From assembly GCA_946535435.1 (NCBI GenBank), contig CAMNDM010000056.1, positions 1 to 20,262 of the forward strand: 20,262 nucleotides of DNA, read 5' to 3'. Under the pieces are notes generated by a model. It was not told where the DNA came from, made no database searches, and saw only the letters and a list, made by a program, of their open reading frames with translations. The translations under genes were made by a program, and so were the position numbers. Origin of the DNA: Physcocola sp002396385. GTDB taxonomy: Bacteria; Bacteroidota; Bacteroidia; Bacteroidales; Paludibacteraceae. Below, piece by piece: positions 7,634 through 15,798 of the stretch (its first letter is position 1; each line of letters begins with the position of its first letter).

Positions 7634-7705
7634 TTTTGTGCTTGACATTACATTGCTTAATTCTTCTTTAAATAGTATCTGATTTTGGCGTATGCCGATT
7701 ATAAT

Positions 7706-7737
7706 ATCCTTCTGCAGACTGTTGCAGAAGGATTTTT
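7706..7737 (+). terminator. Rho-independent terminator after tetR
   Basis: ATCCTTCTGCA (7706-7716) and TGCAGAAGGAT (7723-7733) form a perfect 11-bp stem with a 6-base loop, followed by TTTT. It separates tetR from the HU/bat gene run. Confidence 0.9.
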
Positions 7738-7765
7738 ATTCCCATTTAATCGTGTTTTTTAGACC

Positions 7766-7802
7766 TTTGTTTTTTTAATTAGCCGTATTTTCACTAAATT
7801 TA
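7766..7802 (+). promoter_or_regulatory. Probable promoter region of the HU/bat gene run
   Basis: TTTG (7766-7769) lies in a T-rich tract, and TAAATTTA (7795-7802) matches the -7 consensus in 7 of 8 positions. The TTTG spacing is too long; using TTTT at 7771-7774 gives 20 bases. Location after the tetR terminator and before the first gene of the run is the main support. Confidence 0.3.
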
Positions 7803-7821
7803 GCAGAAATTAGATTTAATC

Positions 7822-8100
7822 GTGAATACTAAAGATCTCATAACTACCATAAGAGGACAGCAAAGTTTATCTGCTGAAGAGGCTGAATTGCTTTTCGATG
7901 CTACTGTGAAAGCTATAAAGAAGCAGTTGCTTGATGGTAATGTGGTTGCTGTGCAAGGGTTTGGACAGTTTGAACCCAAAAAGAAAAACGAGCGTATTTC
8001 GGTGAATCCGGCTAGCGGTGAACGCATGTTGGTTCCTCCGAAAATTTCAGTTGCTTTTAAACCTAGTTCTGTTTTGAAGGACAGATTTTCCAATGATTGA
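7822..8100 (+). CDS. HU family DNA-binding protein
   Basis: This 92-residue protein has HU/IHF size and layout. A helical dimerisation half (residues 1-42) is followed by VAVQGFGQFEPKKK, containing the family's GxGxF turn, then the beta-arm region RISVNPASGERMLVPPK and the closing SVAFKPSSVLKDRF. It binds and bends DNA as a dimer and would be nucleoid-associated. The start is GTG at 7822; no ATG in the right place is available. The next gene, also an HU-domain protein, begins 5 bases after the stop. The tandem pair is therefore cotranscribed and could form heterodimers, which is inference. It is the first gene of the long run that includes moxR and the bat genes. Confidence 0.92.
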   Translation: MNTKDLITTIRGQQSLSAEEAELLFDATVKAIKKQLLDGNVVAVQGFGQFEPKKKNERISVNPASGERMLVPPKISVAFKPSSVLKDRFSND

Positions 8101-8105
8101 TTCTT

Positions 8106-10133
8106 ATGAATGAAAAGATATTGACTGCCGATTTGGTGAATGCGGTGGCTGAGGCTACCAATATTCCTAAAAACCGTTGCGACGATTTTGTCAAAGCGTT
8201 CTTTGAGGCAATTGCCAATGCTTTGGCTATTGATGGAATCGTTAAGGTGAAGGGCTTGGGTTCTTTCAAACTGATTTCTGTTGAAGAACGTAAAAGTGTT
8301 AATGTGCAGAATGGGGCTGAAATGATCATTCCGGCACATGTGAAAGTTTCTTTTACTCCAGACAAGTCGCTTAAAGACGAAATTAACAAGCCTTATGCGC
8401 ATTTGAAGACTTATGTCCTGAATCCGAATGCTCCTCTTGATCCTCCTGAACCGGATGATGAGGATGTAGTCGAGGATGTGACTGCTGATGACTCTTCCCA
8501 AAGTGAGAACCTTGTTTCTGAATCTTCTCCTGTCGAAAATATGGCTGTAGAAGCTACTATTCCTTCTATTAGCACGTTAGAACAGTCTGGAGATTCTTCT
8601 CAGTCGGTTGTCGCTTCTGGCTCGTCTGTAGTTACCGAACCGTCTGTTTCTGACTCTTCAACTGACGTGTCTGAACCTTCTCCTTTGTCAACTCAGTCGG
8701 GGGGGGAGGCCGAATCTGGTGTGCTTGGCGATTCATCTGTTGCAACCGGAGTATCTGAATCGGCTTCTTCTGCTGATGTGCCTGAATTTTCTTCTTTATC
8801 AACCCAATCTGGAATGGCACCAGTGTCTGGTGTTGGCATCGATTCGGCTGTCGTAGGGAACCCTTCCGTATCTAATATAGAGCAGCCAAAAATCGATACT
8901 TCTTCTTCTGTGAACAACGCTGTCGGTGAACCGTTCAACGAAAAAGATAATACGCTGGATGCTGGTCTTCTGAATAATCGTGCAAACGAGGGGGATGATG
9001 CCAAAGAATCTGAAGGCACAGATAAAACAGTTTCTTCACATTCCGACTGGTTCGATAATTGGGAAGTGGAGTATGAGGCGGAAGGTGGAACTATTGGCGA
9101 CTTGAATAAGCAGATTGATAAAGATAAGGAAACTCCTGTATTTGTACAACCTCAGTTTTCTGTGGCCGATGAAGTGGCTGCCTCTTTTGATGCCGATATT
9201 GATAGGGGCGCCATTGCTGTCGATAAAGATAAAAATGAAAACAATACGGACGTTTCTTCTGATGAAAGTCAGGAAGAAGCCCAAGGCGTACATGAGACAG
9301 TAAAAACTGAAATTCCTGAAAATGGTGACGTTGCTGCTGAGACTAAAGAAATGCCTGCTGCAGAAACAAATTTGGAACAAGATTTAGAGTGTGGTAAGGC
9401 TTCTGAAAAGGAGGAATGCATTGCTGAAAATACAGAAAGTGCACAGCTTCCTGATGCCGAAATTCCAGAATCTAATACGGTACGCGACTTGAATACTGAG
9501 CCGGAAAAGGTTCAGCATGGTAAGGTTTTGGGGGTGGCTATTGTCACGTTTATTGTTCTTTTGGTGGCCGCGTTCTTTGGTTTGAAGGCGTTGGACCCTG
9601 ACTTTTTCAGAGGTTTGAAAGCCTCTTCCGATAATCCGCCTGTTATGCCTAATGATACAGTCACCACTCTTGAACATGAGTTAAGTGTTTATGTACCGGA
9701 GGCTGATTCGACAGAGACTCCTTTGGAAGCAGATAATGCTGATGGAAGTTATGCGGACGACGGACAGTCTGTCGCTGATGGCGGTTCTGACGTGGCTCCA
9801 GTCTCTGACGCTGTTGATCCGCTTTGGAATGGTGAGTTTGTTGCCTATATGAAACGACAACATAAGGATGTGAGTCTGGCAACATCTGGACTTATCGGTG
9901 AAACAACTATTAAGCCAGGATTGTTCCTAACCATGGTCGCTTTACAGAACTATGGCGATAAGGCTTATTGGATATACCTCTATTTATATAATACTGACCG
10001 GATTAAAAACCCGAACAATGTTCCTGTCGGTACCAAGATTCGTGTTCCAAAACTTGATGAAACGCTGGTTAATGGCCCGAGTGACGATCAATTGAATCTT
10101 GCAAAAGAGGTCCGCCTGAAGTTTGTAAAATAA
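8106..10133 (+). CDS. Membrane-anchored HU-domain protein with C-terminal LysM-like domain
   Basis: The 675-residue protein has four parts. Residues 1-92 form an HU/IHF-like domain, with GLGSF at 50-54 and VNVQNGAEMIIPAHVKVSFTP after it. Residues 93-470 are a low-complexity, acidic, Ser/Glu/Asp-rich linker with an internal repeat. Residues 474-496 are a single transmembrane helix (VLGVAIVTFIVLL...). After another acidic linker, residues about 598-650 resemble LysM (TIKPG, YGDKAYWIYLYL, N..IKNPNNVPVGTKIRVPKL), although the usual GDTL is GLFL. The layout predicts DNA binding in the cytoplasm and peptidoglycan contact in the periplasm. ATG at 8106 is preferred over an in-frame TTG at 8097 that overlaps the HU stop. 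Related HU proteins with SPOR or LysM tails are known in Bacteroidota; exact function is unproven. Confidence 0.85.
   Translation: MNEKILTADLVNAVAEATNIPKNRCDDFVKAFFEAIANALAIDGIVKVKGLGSFKLISVEERKSVNVQNGAEMIIPAHVKVSFTPDKSLKDEINKPYAHLKTYVLNPNAPLDPPEPDDEDVVEDVTADDSSQSENLVSESSPVENMAVEATIPSISTLEQSGDSSQSVVASGSSVVTEPSVSDSSTDVSEPSPLSTQSGGEAESGVLGDSSVATGVSESASSADVPEFSSLSTQSGMAPVSGVGIDSAVVGNPSVSNIEQPKIDTSSSVNNAVGEPFNEKDNTLDAGLLNNRANEGDDAKESEGTDKTVSSHSDWFDNWEVEYEAEGGTIGDLNKQIDKDKETPVFVQPQFSVADEVAASFDADIDRGAIAVDKDKNENNTDVSSDESQEEAQGVHETVKTEIPENGDVAAETKEMPAAETNLEQDLECGKASEKEECIAENTESAQLPDAEIPESNTVRDLNTEPEKVQHGKVLGVAIVTFIVLLVAAFFGLKALDPDFFRGLKASSDNPPVMPNDTVTTLEHELSVYVPEADSTETPLEADNADGSYADDGQSVADGGSDVAPVSDAVDPLWNGEFVAYMKRQHKDVSLATSGLIGETTIKPGLFLTMVALQNYGDKAYWIYLYLYNTDRIKNPNNVPVGTKIRVPKLDETLVNGPSDDQLNLAKEVRLKFVK
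8646..8861 (+). repeat. Degenerate tandem duplication in the linker of the HU-TM-LysM protein
   Basis: Two adjacent copies of about 35-37 codons (8646-8750 and 8751-8861) share the pattern VS(D/E)S..., then LSTQSG, then SGV and a DS.V.G end. DNA identity is partial but clear around the LSTQSG codons. It indicates linker growth by duplication and tolerance for length change. Confidence 0.65.
8699..8706 (+). repeat. Coding 8-G homopolymer tract
   Basis: Eight consecutive G residues encode the end of Ser and two Gly codons in the linker repeat. Losing one G would bring TAG at 8854-8856 into frame, and gaining one would bring TGA at 8755-8757 into frame. Either change would truncate the protein before its membrane helix. 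Confidence 0.85.
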
Positions 10134-10163
10134 AATTTATACAGATAAACAATACATTTGAGT

Positions 10164-11201
10164 ATGGAAGTTGACGCTAAAGAAAAGAATGCTAATCAGA
10201 ATATGGGACTGACCAAAGAGCAGATCGCGGAATTGAACGCTCGTGTTGAACGGGAAAGCGCGTTTGTTGATGTTCTTGTTTCTGGTATGGAACAGGTTAT
10301 CGTGGGCCAGAAACATCTGGTTGAGTCTTTGCTAATCGGCTTGTTGGCCGATGGCCATGTGCTGCTGGAAGGTGTGCCCGGATTGGCTAAAACTCTGGCT
10401 ATTAAAACACTTGGACAACTGATTGATGCTGATTACAGCCGTATTCAGTTTACGCCCGATTTGCTGCCGGCTGACGTTATTGGTACTATGATTTATAGCC
10501 AAAAGACTGAAGAATTTTCTATCAAAAAGGGACCTATTTTTGCCAATTTGGTATTGGCCGATGAAATTAACCGTGCGCCTGCTAAGGTTCAGAGTGCTCT
10601 GCTTGAAGCGATGCAGGAACGTCAGGTTACTATTGGTGAACAAACTTTCAAGCTTCCTTCTCCTTTCTTGGTTATGGCTACACAGAACCCTGTTGAGCAA
10701 GAAGGTACTTATCCGCTACCTGAAGCCCAAGTCGACAGGTTTATGTTGAAAGTGGTTATCTCTTATCCGCAAAAGGATGAAGAGGAACTGGTTATTTGTA
10801 ACAACCTCAACAAAGTCAAACCAGTCGTTAAACCTGTGCTGAAGCCGGAAGATATTATTCGGGCAAGACAAGTTGTGGAGGATGTCTATATGGATGACAA
10901 AATCCGTAAATACATTGTCGATATCGTTTTTGCTACACGTTTCCCTGAAGAATACGGACTGGAACACCTGAAAGAAATGATTTCTTGTGGTGGTTCGCCG
11001 CGTGCATCTATCAATTTAGCGTTGGCTGCCCGTGCACACGCTTTCATTAATCGTCGTGGATATGTCTTCCCCGATGATGTGCGCGATGTGGCTATGGATG
11101 TGCTTAGGCATCGTGTGGCCCTTACCTATGAAGCCGAGGCTAACAACCTGACTTCTGAGGAGGTGGTTGCTGAAATTTTGAATGCAGTTAAGGTTCCATA
11201 A
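10164..11201 (+). CDS. moxR: MoxR-family AAA+ ATPase
   Basis: This 345-residue ATPase carries Walker A GVPGLAKT (70-77), Walker B LVLADE (129-134), the MoxR signature NRAPAKVQSALLEAMQERQV (136-155), sensor-1 N175 in ATQNP, the arginine finger in QVDRF (R192) and sensor-2 GGSPR (R280). MoxR proteins act as chaperone-like ATPases on VWA-domain partners. Here DUF58, BatA and BatB follow directly, the classic arrangement of the Bat locus. ATG at 10164 is preferred to the in-frame TTG at 10158. It lies 30 bases after the HU-TM-LysM gene with no terminator between and 12 bases before the DUF58 gene. All ATPase motifs look intact. Confidence 0.95.
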   Translation: MEVDAKEKNANQNMGLTKEQIAELNARVERESAFVDVLVSGMEQVIVGQKHLVESLLIGLLADGHVLLEGVPGLAKTLAIKTLGQLIDADYSRIQFTPDLLPADVIGTMIYSQKTEEFSIKKGPIFANLVLADEINRAPAKVQSALLEAMQERQVTIGEQTFKLPSPFLVMATQNPVEQEGTYPLPEAQVDRFMLKVVISYPQKDEEELVICNNLNKVKPVVKPVLKPEDIIRARQVVEDVYMDDKIRKYIVDIVFATRFPEEYGLEHLKEMISCGGSPRASINLALAARAHAFINRRGYVFPDDVRDVAMDVLRHRVALTYEAEANNLTSEEVVAEILNAVKVP

Positions 11202-11213
11202 TTCGTTCTTTTA

Positions 11214-12092
11214 GTGAAAACTACTAGTGAACTTTTAAAACAGGTCCGGAAAATTGAAATCAAGGCGCGGGGTCTCTCTACTGAAATCTTTGCTGGTGAA
11301 TATCGCACTGCTTTCAAAGGTAGGGGTATGACTTTTGCCGAGGTCCGCGACTACCAACCGGGAGACGATGTCCGTAATATCGACTGGAATGTTACAGCCC
11401 GTTTCAACCGTCCTTATGTGAAGGTTTTCGAGGAAGAGCGGGAAATGACTGTTATGATTATGGTTGACGTCTCGGCTAGTGGAGATTTTGGCTCATACAA
11501 TGAGACTAAGCGTGAGTTTATGACAGAAATTGCCGCTACAATTGCCTTTTCTGCAATTCAGAATAACGACAAGATTGGCATGATTTTGTTTTCTGACAAA
11601 GTTGAAAAATTCATTTCTCCTCAAAAAGGGAAAAAACACATTCTTTACCTTATTCGGGAATTGCTGACCTTTGAACCTGAAAGTCATGCTACTAATATTG
11701 GCTGTGCGTTGCGTTATTTTACTAACGCTATTAAAAGACACTGCTCGGCATTTATTATTTCTGACTTCCTCGGTCCTCATTTCGCCGACGATTTGATTAT
11801 TGCCAACCGTAAGCACGATTGTGCTACCATCCGTGTTTTCGATCCTCGCGAAGTTACAATCCCCGATGTCGGACTTGTCTGTATGCGCGATGCCGAGTCT
11901 GGTGACGAGTGCTGGGTCGATACGGCAAGTAAATCGGTTCGCGATGCCTATAAGGCTTATTGGCAGCAGAAGTCGCTTGAAATTACGCAAGCATTTCATA
12001 AGGCTGGTGTCGATTCGGCTGTTGTCTCTACCGATGGCGACTTTGTTAAGGCTCTTGTCAAAATGTTCCATGAAAGGGCGCTACGCCACTAA
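11214..12092 (+). CDS. DUF58 domain protein (VWA-like MoxR partner)
   Basis: This 292-residue soluble protein has the DUF58 hallmark RDYQPGDDVRNIDWNVTAR (45-63) and a VWA-like fold with the MIDAS-type DVSAS motif (D85, S87, S89) and a later SDF (S183-D184). DUF58 proteins pair with MoxR ATPases, and in Bat loci this gene routinely sits between moxR and the membrane VWA genes. The start is GTG at 11214, giving MKTTSELLKQVRKIEIKARG, a typical N-terminus; no nearby ATG fits. The gap to moxR is 12 bases and to the next gene 11 bases, consistent with cotranscription. There is no signal peptide or TM helix, so it should act at the cytoplasmic face. Confidence 0.93.
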   Translation: MKTTSELLKQVRKIEIKARGLSTEIFAGEYRTAFKGRGMTFAEVRDYQPGDDVRNIDWNVTARFNRPYVKVFEEEREMTVMIMVDVSASGDFGSYNETKREFMTEIAATIAFSAIQNNDKIGMILFSDKVEKFISPQKGKKHILYLIRELLTFEPESHATNIGCALRYFTNAIKRHCSAFIISDFLGPHFADDLIIANRKHDCATIRVFDPREVTIPDVGLVCMRDAESGDECWVDTASKSVRDAYKAYWQQKSLEITQAFHKAGVDSAVVSTDGDFVKALVKMFHERALRH

Positions 12093-12103
12093 TAATTTTG
12101 GGT

Positions 12104-13078
12104 ATGCTTCGTATTGTACATAAATTTTGCCTGCTCTTTTTCTGCTTCTTCGGATTTGTAGCGAAAGCGCAGGTTCATATATCCGCCTCTATTGACTCAT
12201 CTTCTATTATTATGGGCCAACAGACGGTGGTACACTTCAAGGTGTCGCAACCCCAGCAACTGGCTGTCCAGTTGCCCGTTTTGAGCGATTTTTTAACTCC
12301 GGGCGTGTATATCGTCTCTGTTTCTGGCGATACAGTTGCCGATGGTTCTACTATTTCTATTAACGACAATATCGTTATTACTGCTTTTGAACCAGGCGAT
12401 TATATTATCCCGGCTTTTGTTTGTCGCGAACGTGATAAAGAATATAAGACACGTGAGCTTAAATTGAGGGTTCGCGATGTGCCCGATGTTTTTGTGGAAG
12501 GTAAACTGCCTAGCGATATTAAGGAAATTAATAGTCCACCTTATTCTCCCGTTTTGTTGGTTGTTCTGGTCGCTTCTGCTGTTTTAATGGTTTTGCTTGG
12601 TGTTTTTGCCTTCTTTTATTGGCGCAAACATCAGGATGATCCCGAACCTTATGTCAGAAATAGCGCTGTTACCGATTCTGAACAGCCTGAAAAGACCGCT
12701 TTGGAGTTGATAAGGAATTTGAAGGCTGAGAAAAGTTGGCTGACTTCAGGTAACGAGAAAACCTATTTTACGCTGCTTACCGATGTGTTGCGGCAGTATT
12801 TTTTCCGTAGGTATTCTATTATGGCTCTCGAAATGACTTCTTCTGAACTGATTGCTGCTTTAAGGAAAACGGATATGCCTCTAAAACTGCGCGACGACGT
12901 ACGTGAAATATGTTTCACAAGTGATATGACCAAGTTCGCTAAACACAAACCCTCTGACAGCGAATGCCTCCGATGTGCGACATTGGCTGAAAATGTTGTT
13001 ATGAATACAATGACCTCCGAACCGGAAGAAATTCCGGCAGAAAAAAAGGCGGTTAATGATGCTGCTGCTGAAGTTTAG
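12104..13078 (+). CDS. Bat-locus membrane protein (DUF4381/BatD-like layout)
   Basis: The 324-residue protein has a signal peptide (residues 1-22, cleavage near AKA/Q). A beta-rich periplasmic domain of about 120 residues follows, with a FEPGDYIIPAF segment (95-105) as in BatD-type domains. Then come one TM helix at about 148-171 with WRK after it, and a cytoplasmic helical domain (about 190-305). The cytoplasmic part, with EKTYFTLLTDVLRQYFFRRY, resembles the C-terminal domains of DUF4381 and BatD proteins. In Bat loci this gene lies between the DUF58 gene and batA, as here. ATG at 12104 is chosen over TTG at 12098. Function is unknown; a structural role presenting the MoxR/VWA complex at the membrane is inference. 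Confidence 0.8.
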   Translation: MLRIVHKFCLLFFCFFGFVAKAQVHISASIDSSSIIMGQQTVVHFKVSQPQQLAVQLPVLSDFLTPGVYIVSVSGDTVADGSTISINDNIVITAFEPGDYIIPAFVCRERDKEYKTRELKLRVRDVPDVFVEGKLPSDIKEINSPPYSPVLLVVLVASAVLMVLLGVFAFFYWRKHQDDPEPYVRNSAVTDSEQPEKTALELIRNLKAEKSWLTSGNEKTYFTLLTDVLRQYFFRRYSIMALEMTSSELIAALRKTDMPLKLRDDVREICFTSDMTKFAKHKPSDSECLRCATLAENVVMNTMTSEPEEIPAEKKAVNDAAAEV

Positions 13079-13111
13079 TGGTTCGGTGATGTTTTAATTT
13101 ATTCGACGATA

Positions 13112-14104
13112 ATGATTTTCTTAAAACCATATCTCTTGTTTTTACTGCTTCTTCTCATTCCCATTATTGTATGGTATGTATGGAAGCGGAAGTCTTTGAC
13201 TGCAAAAATGCAGTTCTCTTCTCTAGAACCTTTTATTGGTGCTAAGAGAACTTACAAGTACTATCTTCTGCATGTTCCTTTCGCTTTGAAATTGGTTGCT
13301 TTTGCCATGACTATTTTTATTATGGCCCGTCCACAAGCTGCAAACGAATGGGATAATAAGAATGCGGAAGGTATCGACTGTATTTTGGCTATTGACATTT
13401 CGGCGAGTATGATGGCACAAGACCTAACTCCTAACCGATTGAAGGCTGCTAAGGAAGTGGCCGGTAACTTTGTTCAGCAGCGGGCTAACGATAATATCGG
13501 TATTGTGGTCTTTTCGGGTGCCGCTTCTTCGGTTTGTCCGCTTACTACCGACAAGAATGCTTTATCTTCGCTTATCGCGTCTATTGATACGGGTATGGTT
13601 CGCGCCGACGGTACTGCTATCGGTGTCGGTTTGGCTACTTCTGTGAGCCGGTTGAAAGACAGTAAGGCAAAGTCGAAAGTCGTGATTCTTCTGACTGATG
13701 GTGAAGATAATGGTGGAAAAATATCGCCTATGAAGGGGGCTGAACTCGCTAAATCGTTTGGTGTGCGTGTCTACACGATTGGCGTCGGTACAAACGGTAT
13801 GGCCCCTATGCCGTCGTTGAATAAAACAACGAACAAATGGGAGGTGAAAATGGAGCCGGTGGTTATCGACGAACAAACATTGCAAAATATTTCTTCGGCC
13901 ACCAATGGTAAATACTATAGGGCACAGAATACCGACGAACTGAACAGTATTTATGAGGCCATCGACAAGCTGGAGAAAAGCAAAGTGTCTATTTCTAACT
14001 TTGCTCACCGTAAAGAATTGTTCCTGCCTTTCGCCTGTATCGCCCTTGGCGCTTTGCTGATATCTCTTATTCTTTCTACAACTGTGTTAAGACATAATCC
14101 GTAA
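13112..14104 (+). CDS. batA: BatA, membrane VWA-domain protein
   Basis: This 330-residue protein has two N-terminal TM helices (about 5-24 and 55-72), a von Willebrand A domain (about 88-285) and a C-terminal TM helix (about 304-324). A complete MIDAS is visible: DISAS (D95, S97, S99), DGTAIG (T168) and TDGEDN (D196). BatA is one of the Bacteroides aerotolerance proteins first studied in B. fragilis. With BatB it is thought to form envelope complexes served by MoxR. The stop codon shares one base with the batB start, so the two are translationally coupled. The family is well defined and the gene is complete. The biochemical activity remains unknown. Confidence 0.93.
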   Translation: MIFLKPYLLFLLLLLIPIIVWYVWKRKSLTAKMQFSSLEPFIGAKRTYKYYLLHVPFALKLVAFAMTIFIMARPQAANEWDNKNAEGIDCILAIDISASMMAQDLTPNRLKAAKEVAGNFVQQRANDNIGIVVFSGAASSVCPLTTDKNALSSLIASIDTGMVRADGTAIGVGLATSVSRLKDSKAKSKVVILLTDGEDNGGKISPMKGAELAKSFGVRVYTIGVGTNGMAPMPSLNKTTNKWEVKMEPVVIDEQTLQNISSATNGKYYRAQNTDELNSIYEAIDKLEKSKVSISNFAHRKELFLPFACIALGALLISLILSTTVLRHNP

Positions 14105-15144
14105 TGCTTAAGTTCGTTAATCCTATATTTTTATTGGGGCTGGTTGCTGCCATTGTACTGTTGGGCTGGTTTCTTTATAACGAGTTCCGACGCAACCGAC
14201 AAATGAAGGCCTTTGGTAGTATGAAGGTTTTGTCGGGCCTCATGCCTACACGCTCCCTTTTCCGCCAGCGTCTGAAGTTTGCTCTTTCCTGGATTGCTTT
14301 GGTGGCTCTCTCTTTGGTTGCTGCCAGAATTCAGTTTGCGGGTAACACTACTGCGCAGGGCACGAAGCTGAATGTTGAGATGGTTGCTGTTGTCGATGTT
14401 TCCAATTCGATGCTTTGTACCGATGAGAGCCCTTCGCGTCTGGAAAAGGCGAAGATGATTTTGAACGCATTTCTCGACAACTCCGAGAATACGAAACTGG
14501 GACTCGTTGCTTTTGCGGGTACGTCTGTTACCCGTATGCCTATTACTTCCGATCTCGGCTCAGCTAAGATGTTTGTTAACTCATTGTCGACTGAAGATGT
14601 CTCGGTGCAGGGTACGGCTATCGGCGCCGCTTTAAGACAGGCACAAAGGTGTTTCTCAAAAGATGAGGGTGTGGCACGCTGCATTCTGTTGCTGACCGAT
14701 GCTGAAAATCATGAAGACGATGCTGTGGCTACTGCTGAGGCGGTTAACCGCGATGGACATATGTTGGTAGACGTGGTTGGTCTTGGCTCTAAACAGGGAG
14801 CTACTATCGTTGTGGGCGATTCGTTACTTATTAGCGCGGAAGGTGATACTGTTATATCTCGTTTCGATGAGAATTTGGCGAAGAGTGTTGCCAAGGCTGG
14901 TAAAGGTTTGTTTATTGCCGGTACAAGTCCGGCCAAGGTCGTAAAACAGGTAATGGCACAGTTAGACAAAGAGGCTGGTAATGTTTCTCAAGTCTCCAAA
15001 TCGACTGTCTCCTATAACGATAAATTTTTTGTCTTTGCCATTGTTGCGTTTGTGTGCCTCTTGGCTGACATTGTTATTTTGGAACGTAAAAGCCGTTTTA
15101 TTGATTTTCTAAGCGGTTTGTTTAAAAAGAAGTCTGCTGAATAA
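14104..15144 (+). CDS. batB: BatB, membrane VWA-domain protein
   Basis: This 346-residue paralog of BatA has the same layout: TM helices at about 8-25 and 58-76, a VWA domain (about 90-285) and a C-terminal TM helix at about 308-327. MIDAS residues are DVSNS (D98, S100, S102), QGTAIG (T171) and TDAENH (D199). It ends in a short basic tail. The start overlaps the batA stop by one base and batC begins at the next base after its stop, so batA-batB-batC are tightly coupled. As with BatA, a role in envelope stress or oxygen tolerance comes from family knowledge. The target of the VWA domain is not known. Confidence 0.93.
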   Translation: MLKFVNPIFLLGLVAAIVLLGWFLYNEFRRNRQMKAFGSMKVLSGLMPTRSLFRQRLKFALSWIALVALSLVAARIQFAGNTTAQGTKLNVEMVAVVDVSNSMLCTDESPSRLEKAKMILNAFLDNSENTKLGLVAFAGTSVTRMPITSDLGSAKMFVNSLSTEDVSVQGTAIGAALRQAQRCFSKDEGVARCILLLTDAENHEDDAVATAEAVNRDGHMLVDVVGLGSKQGATIVVGDSLLISAEGDTVISRFDENLAKSVAKAGKGLFIAGTSPAKVVKQVMAQLDKEAGNVSQVSKSTVSYNDKFFVFAIVAFVCLLADIVILERKSRFIDFLSGLFKKKSAE

Positions 15145-15735
15145 ATGAATATGAAGTGGTTTATTAACATATCTCTTGCTCTTCTTTCCGTGTTGCCGTT
15201 GGTGGCTGAAGCGCAAATTGAGAATCATGACGTACGTGTCGGTAATTCTGTCTACCGTACAAAGAACTATGCTGCTGCTGAAAAAAAGTACCGTTCGGCT
15301 TTGTCTAAAAATGGTTCGTCTTTCTATGCAAACTTCAATTTGGGAAACGCCCTTTATCGCAGGGGTGAATGGAACACAGCCCGTAACTATTATAAAAAGG
15401 CTGTCGCTTTAGCTCCCACTCAACGTTTGATGAGTGAGGCTTTGCATAATATGGGGACTGCTTACCTGCAAGAAAAGAAGTATAAAGAAGCGGTTGATTT
15501 CTTGAAAAAAAGCATGCTTGCGAATCCGAATAGCAACGAAACCAGAAAACAACTTGCGTATGCTATAAGGATGGAAAAGAGAAACCAAAAAGATAATCCG
15601 CCGCCTAATACGGGTGATAAAAAGATGGAGGATGATTCTCAAGATAATAATAGGAAAATTTTGGAGTCTCTTGACGAGGATGAAGAGAACAGAAAGCCTA
15701 ATTCTGGGGCAAAATCTATGGTCAAGAATTGGTGA
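15145..15735 (+). CDS. batC: BatC, periplasmic TPR protein
   Basis: This 196-residue protein starts with a signal peptide (MNMKWFINISLALL..., cleavage near AEA/Q, residue 23). About three TPR repeats follow, at 31-64, 65-98 and 99-135; motifs include FNLGNALYRRGEWNTARNYYKKA and ALHNMGTAYLQEKKYKEAVDFLKK in part. The tail after residue 145 is charged and low in complexity and ends with NRKILESLDEDEENRK and a terminal W. This matches the BatC pattern of a short conserved helix plus a C-terminal tryptophan. M3 (15151) is an alternative start. BatC probably scaffolds the periplasmic side of the BatA/BatB complex. The next gene begins 63 bases downstream. Confidence 0.88.
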   Translation: MNMKWFINISLALLSVLPLVAEAQIENHDVRVGNSVYRTKNYAAAEKKYRSALSKNGSSFYANFNLGNALYRRGEWNTARNYYKKAVALAPTQRLMSEALHNMGTAYLQEKKYKEAVDFLKKSMLANPNSNETRKQLAYAIRMEKRNQKDNPPPNTGDKKMEDDSQDNNRKILESLDEDEENRKPNSGAKSMVKNW

Positions 15736-15798
15736 TTCTTTATACTATGGCACAGGTTTTGTCGTTGTTTAGTTGGTTATTAGTATTTGAATGGCTCT

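Noticed and set aside
7061..7648. Minus-strand open frame opposite tetR
   Set aside because: It covers the TetR gene exactly and has no family features; tetR has a clear HTH.
7800..8501. Minus-strand open frame opposite the HU genes
   Set aside because: Both plus-strand HU domains are unmistakable, and the antisense translation has no coherent domain.
8400..9500. CRISPR-like or satellite repeat in the Ser/Glu-rich region
   Set aside because: The repetition is at codon-composition level inside one open frame, with only one degenerate duplication and no regular spacers.
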